The notes beneath the pieces were generated by a model. That model searched no databases, had not been told where the DNA came from, and worked only from the letters and a program-made list of their open reading frames with translations. A stretch of DNA of 64,000 nucleotides. Source: Waterburya agarophytonicola KI4. Lineage in GTDB: Bacteria > Cyanobacteriota > Cyanobacteriia > Cyanobacteriales > Xenococcaceae. Where the stretch lies: the NCBI RefSeq assembly GCF_020640915.1, contig NZ_JADWDC010000018.1, positions 1 through 64,000 of the forward strand, read 5' to 3'. Shown here piece after piece: positions 54,777 to 63,583 of the stretch (position 1 is the first letter of the stretch; each line of letters starts with the position of its first letter). The position numbers were made by a program, and so were the translations under genes.

Positions 54777-55562
54777 ATGATGGAAGAATCGATTAGATTA
54801 GATGGGGTTTCTCTTTGGCGTAGAACACAAGAAGAATTTTCTTACGACCTTAAAAGAACTATCCTCTCTTTTTTAGAAGGCAAATATCGTCATCCAGCTA
54901 AAAAAATTGTTTTAGATAATATCGACCTGACTATTGAAAAGGGTGAAAAAATTGGCATTATTGGAGCGAATGGTTCGGGTAAATCTACCCTCCTCAAGCT
55001 GATTTCGGGTATCCTCACCCCTACTTCTGGTACGGTTAGAGTTAGGGGCAAAGTTGCACCTTTGATCGAACTTAGTGCGGGTTTTGACCATGAGTTAGCT
55101 GTAAAAGATAATATTATTTTATACGGAGTGATGTTGGGCTATTCTCAGGAAGAAATGAAGGCTAAGGCTAAACTAATCCTAAAATTTGCTGAATTAGAAG
55201 ATTATGCTCTTGTTCCAGTGAAGGGGTTATCTTCAGGAATGACTGCTCGTTTGGGATTTGCGATCGCTACAGATACTAAACCAGATATCTTGATCCTAGA
55301 TGAAGTACTCTCCGTGGGAGATGTTACTTTTAAAAATAAGTGCAGTCAAAGAATGGAAGAATTTTGGCAGGATCGCGTTACCGTATTGCTAGTTTCCCAT
55401 TCGATGGAATTGATTCGTAAAAACTGTCATAAAGCTATTTGGCTCGAACAAGGACAAATTAAAATGATAGGCGAAAGCAACAATGTAGTGGATGAGTATC
55501 TCAGACGGGTTAAACCGACGGAATTAACTAGCGAATCCGCAGTCGAATCTGCCATAACTTAG
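54777..55562 (+). CDS. ABC polysaccharide-export ATPase (Wzt/TagH type)
   Basis: The 261-aa ATPase has Walker A GANGSGKSTLLKL, signature LSSGMTARLGFAI and Walker B ILILDEVLSVGD. The N-terminal region (VSLWRRTQEEFSYDLKRTILSF) is typical of the TagH/Wzt/KpsT class, and the SSGM signature variant is also characteristic. It lacks a long C-terminal carbohydrate-binding domain. It pairs with the upstream Wzm-type permease. Confidence 0.93.
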   Translation: MMEESIRLDGVSLWRRTQEEFSYDLKRTILSFLEGKYRHPAKKIVLDNIDLTIEKGEKIGIIGANGSGKSTLLKLISGILTPTSGTVRVRGKVAPLIELSAGFDHELAVKDNIILYGVMLGYSQEEMKAKAKLILKFAELEDYALVPVKGLSSGMTARLGFAIATDTKPDILILDEVLSVGDVTFKNKCSQRMEEFWQDRVTVLLVSHSMELIRKNCHKAIWLEQGQIKMIGESNNVVDEYLRRVKPTELTSESAVESAIT

Positions 55563-55649
55563 ATCTGATTTAGCAAACAATTAACATCTATAACTTGGGC
55601 TAAACTACTACAATAAAATATATAGAATCATAAATTTTAGATAAAGAAT

Positions 55650-56669
55650 ATGGCTGCTGCCGTTTTAATCAAAAACTTACGGAAAAGTTATGGGGATGTC
55701 CCAGCAGTGAAAGATATATCTTTTACTGTTGAACCAGGAGAAATCTTCGGTTTACTAGGTCCTAACGGTGCAGGAAAAACAACAACCATTAGATGTTTGT
55801 GTACTCTAGCTAAGCCCGATCGCGGCAAAATAGAGGTAGGGGGAATATCGGCGATCGCATCTCCCAAAGCTGTCAGGCAAAGGCTGGGTTATGTAGCTCA
55901 AGAAGTAGCTATAGATAAGGTATTGACGGGAAGGGAATTATTAAAGCTGCAAGCAGCACTATACCATTTACCTAAAAAATCAATTGGCGATCGCACTAAC
56001 CAATTAATTGAAGTTCTGGGTTTACAAGACTATGCCGACAAGAAAACAGGCACTTACTCAGGAGGTATTCGCAAGCGATTAGATTTGGCAGCAGGGTTAT
56101 TACACCAGCCAGAAGTTTTGGTATTAGACGAGCCGACAGTCGGCCTAGATATCGAAAGTCGCATGGTAGTGTGGGAGTTTTTACAAGCCCTCAGGGAGGC
56201 AGGAACAACAGTATTAATTACCAGCCACTATCTAGAAGAAATTGACGCTCTAGCCGATCGCTTGGCTATTATCGACCAAGGTGTAGTCATTGCTGAAGGT
56301 ACGCCATCAGAACTTAAAGATAAGCTAGGAGGCGATCGCATTACCCTCCGCATTCGCGAATTTACTCCCTACGAGGAAGCTGAAAAAGCCAAATATATTC
56401 TTGAGTCTCTGCCTTTTGTGGAAAATGTCATTGTCAATACAGTACAAGGTAATTCTTTAAACTTAATTGTCACATCTGGTCAAAACTCTTTGAGCAAAAT
56501 TGAACAGTCTCTCTCCGAAGTCAGTTTACCTACTTTTAGCTTGGCGCAGTCTCGCCCCAGTCTTGATGATGTCTATCTGGCTGCTACGGGTAAAACCATT
56601 ATGGACGCGCAAATAGCAGCATCTAGCTCTAGAGATCTCAAAAAAGAGAAAAAACAGCAGATGAAGTAA
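55650..56669 (+). CDS. ABC exporter ATPase, DrrA type
   Basis: The 339-aa protein has Walker A GPNGAGKTTTIRCL, signature YSGGIRKRLDLA and Walker B VLVLDEPTVGLD, with the DrrA-type C-terminal extension (SQSRPSLDDVYLAATGK-like end: PSLDDVYLAATG). DrrA-type ATPases power export of hydrophobic molecules. It starts 88 bases after the Wzt gene and is followed by its permease. Confidence 0.92.
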   Translation: MAAAVLIKNLRKSYGDVPAVKDISFTVEPGEIFGLLGPNGAGKTTTIRCLCTLAKPDRGKIEVGGISAIASPKAVRQRLGYVAQEVAIDKVLTGRELLKLQAALYHLPKKSIGDRTNQLIEVLGLQDYADKKTGTYSGGIRKRLDLAAGLLHQPEVLVLDEPTVGLDIESRMVVWEFLQALREAGTTVLITSHYLEEIDALADRLAIIDQGVVIAEGTPSELKDKLGGDRITLRIREFTPYEEAEKAKYILESLPFVENVIVNTVQGNSLNLIVTSGQNSLSKIEQSLSEVSLPTFSLAQSRPSLDDVYLAATGKTIMDAQIAASSSRDLKKEKKQQMK

Positions 56670-56758
56670 AGATTATTATTAGTTATTCAACAAGATTATC
56701 CAGTCATTAGCCTTGAGGTTTTTTCCTTTATTTTTTCTTTCTTACACCATAAATAATT

Positions 56759-57655
56759 ATGAGCCAATCAATTTCTAGCAGAAATATCAAGTCAGCCCTA
56801 GCACCCAATCCTGCTGTTGGCGGACAAAATAATGAGTCGAGTAATTCTTTGGGGGATTTTATTCAGGAAACATTAGCTCTAACTCAACGTCTATTTATTC
56901 AACTGCAACGCCGTCCTTCGACTTTGATTGCGGGAATTATTCAGCCGTTTATGTGGTTGGTTTTGTTTGGTGCATTATTTAGCAAAGCACCTGCGGGTTT
57001 ATTTGGTAGTGACTTGAGTTACGCTAAATTTCTCGCCCCAGGAGTGATTGTGTTTACCGCTTTTTCGGGAGCATTAAATGCAGGCTTACCTGTCATGTTT
57101 GATCGCGAATTTGGTTTTCTCAATCGTTTGTTAGTCGCGCCCTTGTCTTCTCGCTATTCTATTGTGGCAGCATCAACAATTTATATTATTGCCTTGAGTT
57201 TTATTCAAACCGCAGTAATTATCTTTGCCAGTGCGATCTTAGGTGCGGGTTTGCCAGGAATTGTTGGCTTGAGTGCGATCGCTTTAATCGTATTTCTAAT
57301 TGTTTTGGGAGTGACAGCCTTGAGTTTGGGATTGGCTTTTGCCCTACCAGGTCATATTGAACTACTTGCGGTGATTTTTGTGACTAACTTACCTTTGTTG
57401 TTTGCTAGTACGGCTCTTGCTCCTCTAAGCTTTATGGCTGGATGGTTGCAGGTAATTGCTAGTCTAAATCCTCTTACCTATGCGATCGAACCAATTCGCT
57501 ATATTTACGGTCATGGAGATTGGGCAATTAATAGTATTGTGATGAATACTCCCTGGATTGGCTTTAGTTTTGGCAGTGTTATTCTAGTTTTATTAGGATT
57601 TGATGCTCTAATATTGCTAGCAATTCAACCTCTATTACGCCGTCGTTTTGCTTAG
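56759..57655 (+). CDS. ABC-2 exporter permease, DrrB type
   Basis: The 298-aa membrane protein has a polar N-terminal 40 residues and about six hydrophobic segments. RRPSTLIAGIIQPFMWLVLFG and DREFGFLNRLLVAPLSS are DrrB/YadH-type signatures. It forms the exporter with the DrrA-type ATPase just upstream. Substrate cannot be read from the sequence. Confidence 0.9.
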   Translation: MSQSISSRNIKSALAPNPAVGGQNNESSNSLGDFIQETLALTQRLFIQLQRRPSTLIAGIIQPFMWLVLFGALFSKAPAGLFGSDLSYAKFLAPGVIVFTAFSGALNAGLPVMFDREFGFLNRLLVAPLSSRYSIVAASTIYIIALSFIQTAVIIFASAILGAGLPGIVGLSAIALIVFLIVLGVTALSLGLAFALPGHIELLAVIFVTNLPLLFASTALAPLSFMAGWLQVIASLNPLTYAIEPIRYIYGHGDWAINSIVMNTPWIGFSFGSVILVLLGFDALILLAIQPLLRRRFA

Positions 57656-57692
57656 AAAAAGCTGAAAGATAAATAATATAAGATCTTACATT

Positions 57693-58046
57693 ATGTTTAA
57701 AAATAGCCAACGAAATAAATTGAGTCAGGGTTTGAGTCTTGGTATGATTCTGACTTTAATAGCAGGTTTTAATTCTTCTGTTGTGGCTCAGTCTCAATAC
57801 GAGCGAGACAATGGTTATCAGTCCAATGAAAAAGATAGTATCTATGGAGACGCCCCTGGGGGTTTAAATCCAGTAGATTTGATTCACCGCGCTCAACAAT
57901 TGAAAGGACGCAGTGCATCTGAGTTTGAGGCAGATTCCCAAGGACAAATGGAGAATTCTGTATCTGACTTTAAACGTCTTCAACAACAAAGAATTCTGCA
58001 ACAACAGCAGCCCACAGCAGAGTCGGAAGAAAGTAGCGATCTATAA
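57693..58046 (+). CDS. Small secreted protein of unknown function
   Basis: The 117-aa protein has a basic N-terminus and a hydrophobic core ending FNSSVVAQ, a good signal peptide with cleavage after residue about 33. The mature part has a conserved-looking segment (DAPGGLNPVDLIHRAQQLKGRSASEFEADS) and a Gln-rich end. Similar short exported proteins occur in cyanobacteria without known function. It lies 37 bases after the exporter permease and 14 bases before pyrF. Confidence 0.7.
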   Translation: MFKNSQRNKLSQGLSLGMILTLIAGFNSSVVAQSQYERDNGYQSNEKDSIYGDAPGGLNPVDLIHRAQQLKGRSASEFEADSQGQMENSVSDFKRLQQQRILQQQQPTAESEESSDL

Positions 58047-58060
58047 CTAAATAAATTGGC

Positions 58061-58966
58061 ATGACTATATTTATCGATCGCTTGATTGGAGCTATTCAAG
58101 AAAAAAACACTCCCTGTATTGTGGGGCTAGATCCCGCTCTAGATAGGATGCCTAAAAGTTGGCTAAAGCACCAAGGAATTACACCAAAGAGCAGTATAGT
58201 CGAACGAGCTGAAGCGATCTACCAATATAACCTGATGGTATTAGATGCGATCGCCGATCTTGTACCCGCAGTCAAACCCCAAAGTGCTTATTATGAGTTA
58301 TTTGGCTCTGCGGGAATAATCGCCCTAGAAAAAACAATTATGGCTGCCCGCGATCGCGACTTGTTGGTAATACTAGATGTCAAACGAGGGGATATTGCTT
58401 CTACTGCAACAGCCTACGCTCAAAGTTATTTACCCAGCGAGCCAAAACGCCCTTATGCAGCCGATGCCATCACAATTGTTCCCTATTTAGGTACAGATTG
58501 TCTCGATCCTTTTTTCCAAGAAGCAATTCAATGGGGAAAAGGAATCTTTGTCTGTGTTAAAACATCTAATCCTGGCGCATCAATAATTCAAGAACAAAAA
58601 ATTAATCACCGCTACCTCTACGAAATTGTCGCGGATTTAATTAAATCTGCTGCCGATCAAAGTATTGGCGAGTCTGGTTATAGCGGTATTGGTGCAGTTG
58701 TTGGTGCTACTTACCCTGAAGCAGCCATTAAACTGCGCCAGCAATTACCGCGAAGTATATTCCTCGTACCAGGAGTAGGGGCGCAAGGTGGAGGAAACGA
58801 GGGCATAAAAGCCTGTTTCAATCCCGATGGTTTGGGTGGGGTAGTGAGTAGCTCTAGAGCTATTATGTATCCTCATCTGTATGGTAGTGAGGATACTAAT
58901 CGAGATACTATCCGCCAAGCTGCGATCGCTTTAATAGCTCAAGTTCAAGATATTTTGACAACATAA
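58061..58966 (+). CDS. pyrF: Orotidine 5'-phosphate decarboxylase (type 2)
   Basis: The 301-aa enzyme makes UMP from OMP, the last step of pyrimidine synthesis. CIVGLDPALDRMP opens the barrel; LVILDVKRGDIASTATAYA holds the catalytic Lys-Asp array; VVGATYPEA and FLVPGVGAQGG bind the phosphate. Length and motifs are those of the longer type 2 PyrF. It ends the co-directional run and is convergent with the ComB-like gene. Confidence 0.95.
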   Translation: MTIFIDRLIGAIQEKNTPCIVGLDPALDRMPKSWLKHQGITPKSSIVERAEAIYQYNLMVLDAIADLVPAVKPQSAYYELFGSAGIIALEKTIMAARDRDLLVILDVKRGDIASTATAYAQSYLPSEPKRPYAADAITIVPYLGTDCLDPFFQEAIQWGKGIFVCVKTSNPGASIIQEQKINHRYLYEIVADLIKSAADQSIGESGYSGIGAVVGATYPEAAIKLRQQLPRSIFLVPGVGAQGGGNEGIKACFNPDGLGGVVSSSRAIMYPHLYGSEDTNRDTIRQAAIALIAQVQDILTT

Positions 58967-58994
58967 TTTTGTGCCACAAACAATTGCTTAATGG

Positions 58995-59732
58995 CTATTT
59001 ACTGCTTACTAAAACACCTGGTTCTTTTTGAATGGGTAAGACATTCAAAATATCGGTTTGAGAGCAATACTGTAAATCTGCATCTCCTTTTAACTTTAAA
59101 AGCCGTTGTCCGTGACTGCATTGACGAAAAACATTTAATAAATTATCTTTCCACTGTTCGTAAAGAGCGATCGCGCCAATTACTTCGTCATTGCCAAACA
59201 AGTTGATCGGCGAAATATCGCTTTGCTGAAAAATCGACTGAGCGATCGCACCAGCACAAGCAGTATCTTCTACAGAATAGTCTCCTTGCCAACCCGAACC
59301 CACCATCCAGACTGTTTCTGGTTGAGTTTCTAATAAATAGTTGACTGCTGCTTGACGGTTAATTTGGGCTGCTGTTATGACGCAAGGAGATTTCTCGACT
59401 CTTTGCAAAGCGCGAGTACCATTGGTGGTGGTGAGAAACAATCTTTTCCCTTTTACGACTTCTGGAGTACAAGTCAAAGGAGAATTACCTAAATCGAAAC
59501 CTTCTACCTTTAGACCACCTCTTTCTCCTGCTAAAAGACGCTTATCAGTTTGCCAAGAACTCGCTTGACTCTTTAATTTTTCCATATCACTAAATGCTTG
59601 CACTGCTTCCGCACCAGCATCTAAAGCCGTCGCGATCGTAGTGGTTGCTCGCAAGACATCAATTACTACGGCACAATCTGGTAGCAAATCAGAGGGAGTG
59701 TCTTCAGGAGTATGGTAAACAAATAGTTTCAC
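58995..59732 (-). CDS. 2-phosphosulfolactate phosphatase family protein (ComB-like)
   Basis: The 245-aa protein has the ComB family motifs: [37 protein letters not shown] and [13 protein letters not shown]. In archaea ComB acts in coenzyme M synthesis. Cyanobacteria do not make coenzyme M, so the substrate here is likely a different phosphate ester or sulfonate (inference). Confidence 0.88.
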   Translation of the reverse strand: MKLFVYHTPEDTPSDLLPDCAVVIDVLRATTTIATALDAGAEAVQAFSDMEKLKSQASSWQTDKRLLAGERGGLKVEGFDLGNSPLTCTPEVVKGKRLFLTTTNGTRALQRVEKSPCVITAAQINRQAAVNYLLETQPETVWMVGSGWQGDYSVEDTACAGAIAQSIFQQSDISPINLFGNDEVIGAIALYEQWKDNLLNVFRQCSHGQRLLKLKGDADLQYCSQTDILNVLPIQKEPGVLVSSK

Positions 59733-59867
59733 GCTAAAACAAATATTATTTAAAATCAGTAAATCAAAACTTACGCAATTATACGTTATTTATCAACTAC
59801 TAATTTTTACTTTTTTGTTTTTAGTTACGCCTGTTACTTATGAAGCAAAAAAATTGGAAATAGAGAA

Positions 59868-60182
59868 CTAAACCTCAGATATTAAATAAATGATGCCTTC
59901 ACTATCAGAATTATAGTTAGCTTGAATGTATTTAATACAATCTGCTCTGTGGTGAAATACATCGATCGCTAAATGGGGATTATTACTAGGAGATAAGTTG
60001 GGATGAATTGTGTCGGCAATATAATATTCTCCGTCATAACTCAACATACAGTACCAACCATTGTCAGTTCCTAAATTATCGTCGGAATATTTAACAGCTT
60101 CTACTTTGCTATCAAAAACCTTAACTCTATGCCAAGGTAAAGAAGAATCTACTTGAGGAATTGCTAAAACATATTGTGTCAT
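59868..60182 (-). CDS. Hypothetical protein
   Basis: The 104-aa soluble protein reads MTQYVLAIPQVDSSLPWHRV and contains WYCMLSYDGEYYIADTIHP. No signal, membrane segment or recognised motif. It looks like a genuine gene from its composition and from host-type codons, but no function is proposed. Confidence 0.6.
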   Translation of the reverse strand: MTQYVLAIPQVDSSLPWHRVKVFDSKVEAVKYSDDNLGTDNGWYCMLSYDGEYYIADTIHPNLSPSNNPHLAIDVFHHRADCIKYIQANYNSDSEGIIYLISEV

Positions 60183-60226
60183 TAATCTAATTTAATAATT
60201 AGGGCATTAGGCAATTTGTTTCTCTT

Positions 60227-60349
60227 CTACGTCTTAGCAAATTCTGGGAAAAAATCCAAACCGACTACGCTAGTATCGAGTACAATAATACCATATTTAC
60301 CAAGGCGATCGCTCAGAGCATCATCGAAATCTTGTTTAAGTTTTTTCAT
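60227..60349 (-). CDS. Possible 40-residue ORF
   Basis: ATG 60347-60349 opens a frame starting MKKLKQDFDDALSDRLGKYG and ending PEFAKT. It contains a HIP1 site, as host coding sequence often does. It may be a small gene or a fragment of a larger lost one. The rest of 60,183-60,535 holds only the terminator at 60,424-60,456. Confidence 0.35.
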   Translation of the reverse strand: MKKLKQDFDDALSDRLGKYGIIVLDTSVVGLDFFPEFAKT

Positions 60350-60423
60350 CAAGTTAAACTAAAAATCTGAGGAACTTGTGAGTAATTTCTGATATAGTTC
60401 ATCTTAATATTACTTGGAAAGCA

Positions 60424-60456
60424 AAAAAAAAGCCGAGGCATGACCCCGGTTTTTTT
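60424..60456 (-). terminator. Rho-independent terminator of the sbtA-sbtB unit
   Basis: CCGAGG (60433-60438) and CCCCGG (60444-60449) pair with one mismatch around a 5-base loop. On the minus strand the stem is followed by nine T residues, and the plus strand also has a T-tract (60450-60456), so it may work in both directions. It lies 80 bases beyond the sbtB stop. Confidence 0.75.
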
Positions 60457-60535
60457 GGATTGAGCAGAGTGATTTTAGGTTTGAGTTTTATTCACCCTTA
60501 TCTTGTTTCTCTTTTTAGATCTGGGTCGTTTCGGT

Positions 60536-60880
<345 letters not shown>

Positions 60881-60967
60881 TTAATGTGTATATTTAGTCA
60901 ACTATATAGAAACTCAGAAAAACGGCAGCACTGCGCGCTATCGCGCTGATATTATAGCTGTCGCGTT

Positions 60968-61002
60968 GGTCGCTGAGCCAGTACTCTCCTGGATCAGCGA
61001 CC
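60968..61002 (-). promoter_or_regulatory. Hairpin between sbtA and sbtB
   Basis: GGTCGCTGA (60968-60976) and TCAGCGACC (60994-61002) form a 9-bp perfect stem, with CCAG/CTGG able to extend it inward. It is placed 9 bases after the sbtA stop and 100 bases before sbtB. There is no T-tract, so it is more likely an mRNA-stability or partial-termination element than a full terminator. Confidence 0.55.
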
Positions 61003-61011
61003 TGTCTGGTA

Positions 61012-62076
61012 TCAGCTGCCCATCAGAGCCTGGGCAAGCCCCATGAAGATCGGTATTCCCAAGGCGATCGCAACTGGCGTGCCGACCGCTGTGGAGGAGC
61101 CGATGTATGCCGAGGGATTAGCCGACGGGATACCAGCTCTTAAAGTAGGCGGTCCTGAGATGTCTGAACTGGAAGCAGCGATAACGGCCAGGATCACGAC
61201 ACCACCAAGGCTAAATCCCGTGACGTAGTGGGCAATCATACCGAGACCGAAGGCTATAAGCCCATGCAGCAACGGTGCTATAAAGGCATATAGGGCATAC
61301 CACTGACCCACCTTGCGCAGCTCGCCGAGCCTTGCAGCAGCCTCCATACCCATTATTAGCATCAGTACCGAAAGCAGACCGCTAAAGAGGGGACTGTAGA
61401 AGCTTTCATAGACACTTTCTGGTTTAGTTACCAGACCTAGAGCCAGGCCGAGCAGCAGTGCCGTTAGGGCAGAACCCTGGAGGCTTTCCTTCACGATGGG
61501 CCAGATCTTGACCCGATTGCTTGCGGTACCGCGCTGCTGGCTAAGATACTCCTGCCTGGTGCTGGGATTCTCCCGCTTGCTGAGATACTTCTGCTTTTTG
61601 GTATAAATGCTGGCTAAAACGATCGCAGTTACGAGGGCTGGGATGTCCATGAAAGGATAGAGTGCGGCGGCCCAGGGTTCGTATGTGATGCCTTGACTTT
61701 CTAGTAGCGTCAGGGCTGCGGCGAGGGTAGAGCCACTCACGGCACCGAACAAGCCTGCGGTCGCAAGACCATCCTCGGTTTTGACCTTCGGCAGCTTACA
61801 CAACGTGTAACGGCCGATAAACACGATTAGGATTCCCATCGTCACGGCGAACAGCGCGGGCAACAGAATCTCTCCTAGATTGGATTCGCGGATCCCTTGC
61901 CCACCAGTCAAACCGACTTTCATGAGCAGCATGAAGACGATGAACTTATAGGCTGCATCTGGAATTGCCAGTTGGCTACCAAGGGAAGCGACAACTATAC
62001 CACCAATCAGAAAGCCAAGTGTCGGGGATTGTAACTGCGCTAGAAAGCGCGTCAAAAAATCGGATAAAAAATCCAC
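61012..62076 (-). CDS. sbtA: Sodium-dependent bicarbonate transporter SbtA
   Basis: The 354-aa membrane protein has the two inverted five-helix halves of SbtA. LKVGLTGGQGIRES-like and FGAVSGSTLAAALTLLE in the first half and AASSSDISGPPTLRAGIPSANPS in the second are the conserved sodium/bicarbonate-site regions. The cytoplasmic loop (about 165-200) that contacts SbtB is present. SbtA imports bicarbonate across the plasma membrane for the CO2-concentrating mechanism. The coding sequence is GC-rich compared with the surroundings. HIP1-type sites are present, so a cyanobacterial donor is likely if it was acquired. Confidence 0.95.
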   Translation of the reverse strand: MDFLSDFLTRFLAQLQSPTLGFLIGGIVVASLGSQLAIPDAAYKFIVFMLLMKVGLTGGQGIRESNLGEILLPALFAVTMGILIVFIGRYTLCKLPKVKTEDGLATAGLFGAVSGSTLAAALTLLESQGITYEPWAAALYPFMDIPALVTAIVLASIYTKKQKYLSKRENPSTRQEYLSQQRGTASNRVKIWPIVKESLQGSALTALLLGLALGLVTKPESVYESFYSPLFSGLLSVLMLIMGMEAAARLGELRKVGQWYALYAFIAPLLHGLIAFGLGMIAHYVTGFSLGGVVILAVIAASSSDISGPPTLRAGIPSANPSAYIGSSTAVGTPVAIALGIPIFMGLAQALMGS

Positions 62077-62302
62077 TTTAGTAATTCTCCTTTTAATAAT
62101 TTTCTTAGATCAAAACCTTAGAGGTTAGGAGAGATAGAATAGATTTAAACCAATGGCTATTTTATATCTCATTGATCTAAGTCTATCTTACTAAGTGCGC
62201 AAAAGTTGACCAAATTCTTGGAATTTGAAACGTATTATTTTATTCGATTGATAATCTAGGCTTATAATTTAAGCTTGATTCATATTTAAACTTGACCAAT
62301 AG

Positions 62303-62593
62303 TCAATCTATCCCAAAGGGGTATGAGCTATCAGACTTATCCTGTAAGCTTTTTTTGGAGCTGGTTTCAGGAGTTTGCAAAAGGTTTGTTGAATGCTCAG
62401 TATTGCTTGGAAGACTATGGGACGCGCTATAGAGCGCAGACCACATAATGGCCGCTAAAAGGCCCAGCCCAATGCCCCAACTGAACGCCCAAATATGGGA
62501 AGATTCGAGAGTAAATCGCAGGTGGCGATCTCTATCGTAAACATGGATAGCCCACCCTTCGCCTATGGATGGTTTCGCTTTTGTCTTATTCAT
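62303..62593 (-). CDS. Small single-span membrane protein upstream of sbtA
   Basis: The 96-aa protein has a soluble N-terminus (GEGWAIHVYDRDRHLRFTLESSH), one membrane helix (about residues 33-58, WAFSWGIGLGLLAAIMWSALY) and a polar Ser/Lys-rich tail. The gene is GC-richer than the host average, like sbtA and sbtB, and reads in the same direction, 226 bases upstream of sbtA. I do not recognise the family. Shared composition and order suggest that it arrived with sbtAB and might work with it. Confidence 0.6.
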   Translation of the reverse strand: MNKTKAKPSIGEGWAIHVYDRDRHLRFTLESSHIWAFSWGIGLGLLAAIMWSALYSASHSLPSNTEHSTNLLQTPETSSKKSLQDKSDSSYPFGID

Positions 62594-62897
62594 GATGGCG
62601 TTCTTGTATTTTGGAAATAGATAGATTCAAAAAGAGATAAATCAATGCTTACTATTACTCTCATTGCTACCGACTAAAAAGAGCACTTGTATCGCCGCAG
62701 ATGCTGGTTTTTGTGAGTAATTTTGTGAGTAAGTTGTTCTCGGAATTATCTATAATAATATCCAAACGATCTGTAGACCAACCATAACGATCTCAAACCG
62801 AAGGGATAAGTTTGAGATATAGCAGACGTTTCACAACTGTCGAATCGTAGACAAGAGTTTCCAATGTTAATGAAGCTTCCAAGTCTCTTTATTGGAT
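62594..62897. other. Intergenic region, no gene seen
   Basis: About 300 bases with ordinary AT-rich composition. A direct repeat of TTTTGTGAGTAA (about 62,709-62,731) is the only structure noticed. It should contain the promoter of the small membrane protein gene reading left. Confidence 0.4.
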
Positions 62898-63461
62898 TTA
62901 TAAAACTATGTCGCCGTTGTTTACGGCTTTTTGGTTGTAGGGTAATTTAGCTAGCAGCATTGCCATAGCACAGGTATTAGTTACACCAGCAAATACTAAA
63001 CCAGCTCCCACAAAGCCGCTGATTATTAAGAACCAGGGCGAAACTAAAGTTCCCAAGACAGTTCCTAAAAAGACTAATGAACCTGCAACAATTTGTACTT
63101 GACGAAACATACTAATTGGCGCATTTTTATTTACTACTGTTGGATATCCTGCTGCCTTCCAAGTTGGCAATCCACCTCGAAGATGAAATACTTCGTTAAA
63201 GCCTGTCTCAAACATTTTCTGGGCTGCCTGTGCCGAACGAGTACCAGATTGACACTGCAATACGATTTTTCTATTATTATCTTGAGGAATGACTGTAGGG
63301 TCAAATTGGGAAAGAGACATTAGTTTTGCCTCAGCAATGTGTTCGGCTGCAAATTCCCCAGGTTCTCTGACATCAATTAATAATGTTTCTTGGCGTTGCA
63401 GCCACTTTTTGAGGGTAACGGCGTTAATTTCTTGAAGTTGGTTAATAGTGGTCATGGTCAA
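62898..63461 (-). CDS. Rhodanese-like protein with C-terminal DUF2892 membrane domain
   Basis: The 187-aa protein has a rhodanese domain (LLIDVREPGEFAAEHI ... VLQCQSGTRSAQAAQ) with active-site Cys in the loop CQSGTR, then a DUF2892 part with two hydrophobic helices (VQIVAGSLVFLGTVLGTL and FLIISGFVGAGLVFAG). This is the YgaP layout, a membrane-bound sulfur transferase. It is 122 bases downstream of a TauE/SafE exporter gene in the same direction. Together they suggest handling of sulfide, persulfide or thiosulfate-derived sulfur. Confidence 0.92.
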   Translation of the reverse strand: MTMTTINQLQEINAVTLKKWLQRQETLLIDVREPGEFAAEHIAEAKLMSLSQFDPTVIPQDNNRKIVLQCQSGTRSAQAAQKMFETGFNEVFHLRGGLPTWKAAGYPTVVNKNAPISMFRQVQIVAGSLVFLGTVLGTLVSPWFLIISGFVGAGLVFAGVTNTCAMAMLLAKLPYNQKAVNNGDIVL

Positions 63462-63583
63462 TCTCCTTGTTGGTTGATAGTTGGTAGTGAGTGGGTAGGG
63501 TGAGTAAATTCTAAAAGCTGCTAAGAGAAAAGTTCATACAGGTTATTTTGCCCACCTTACAAATAGTTTGTTGTCGATCGCTC

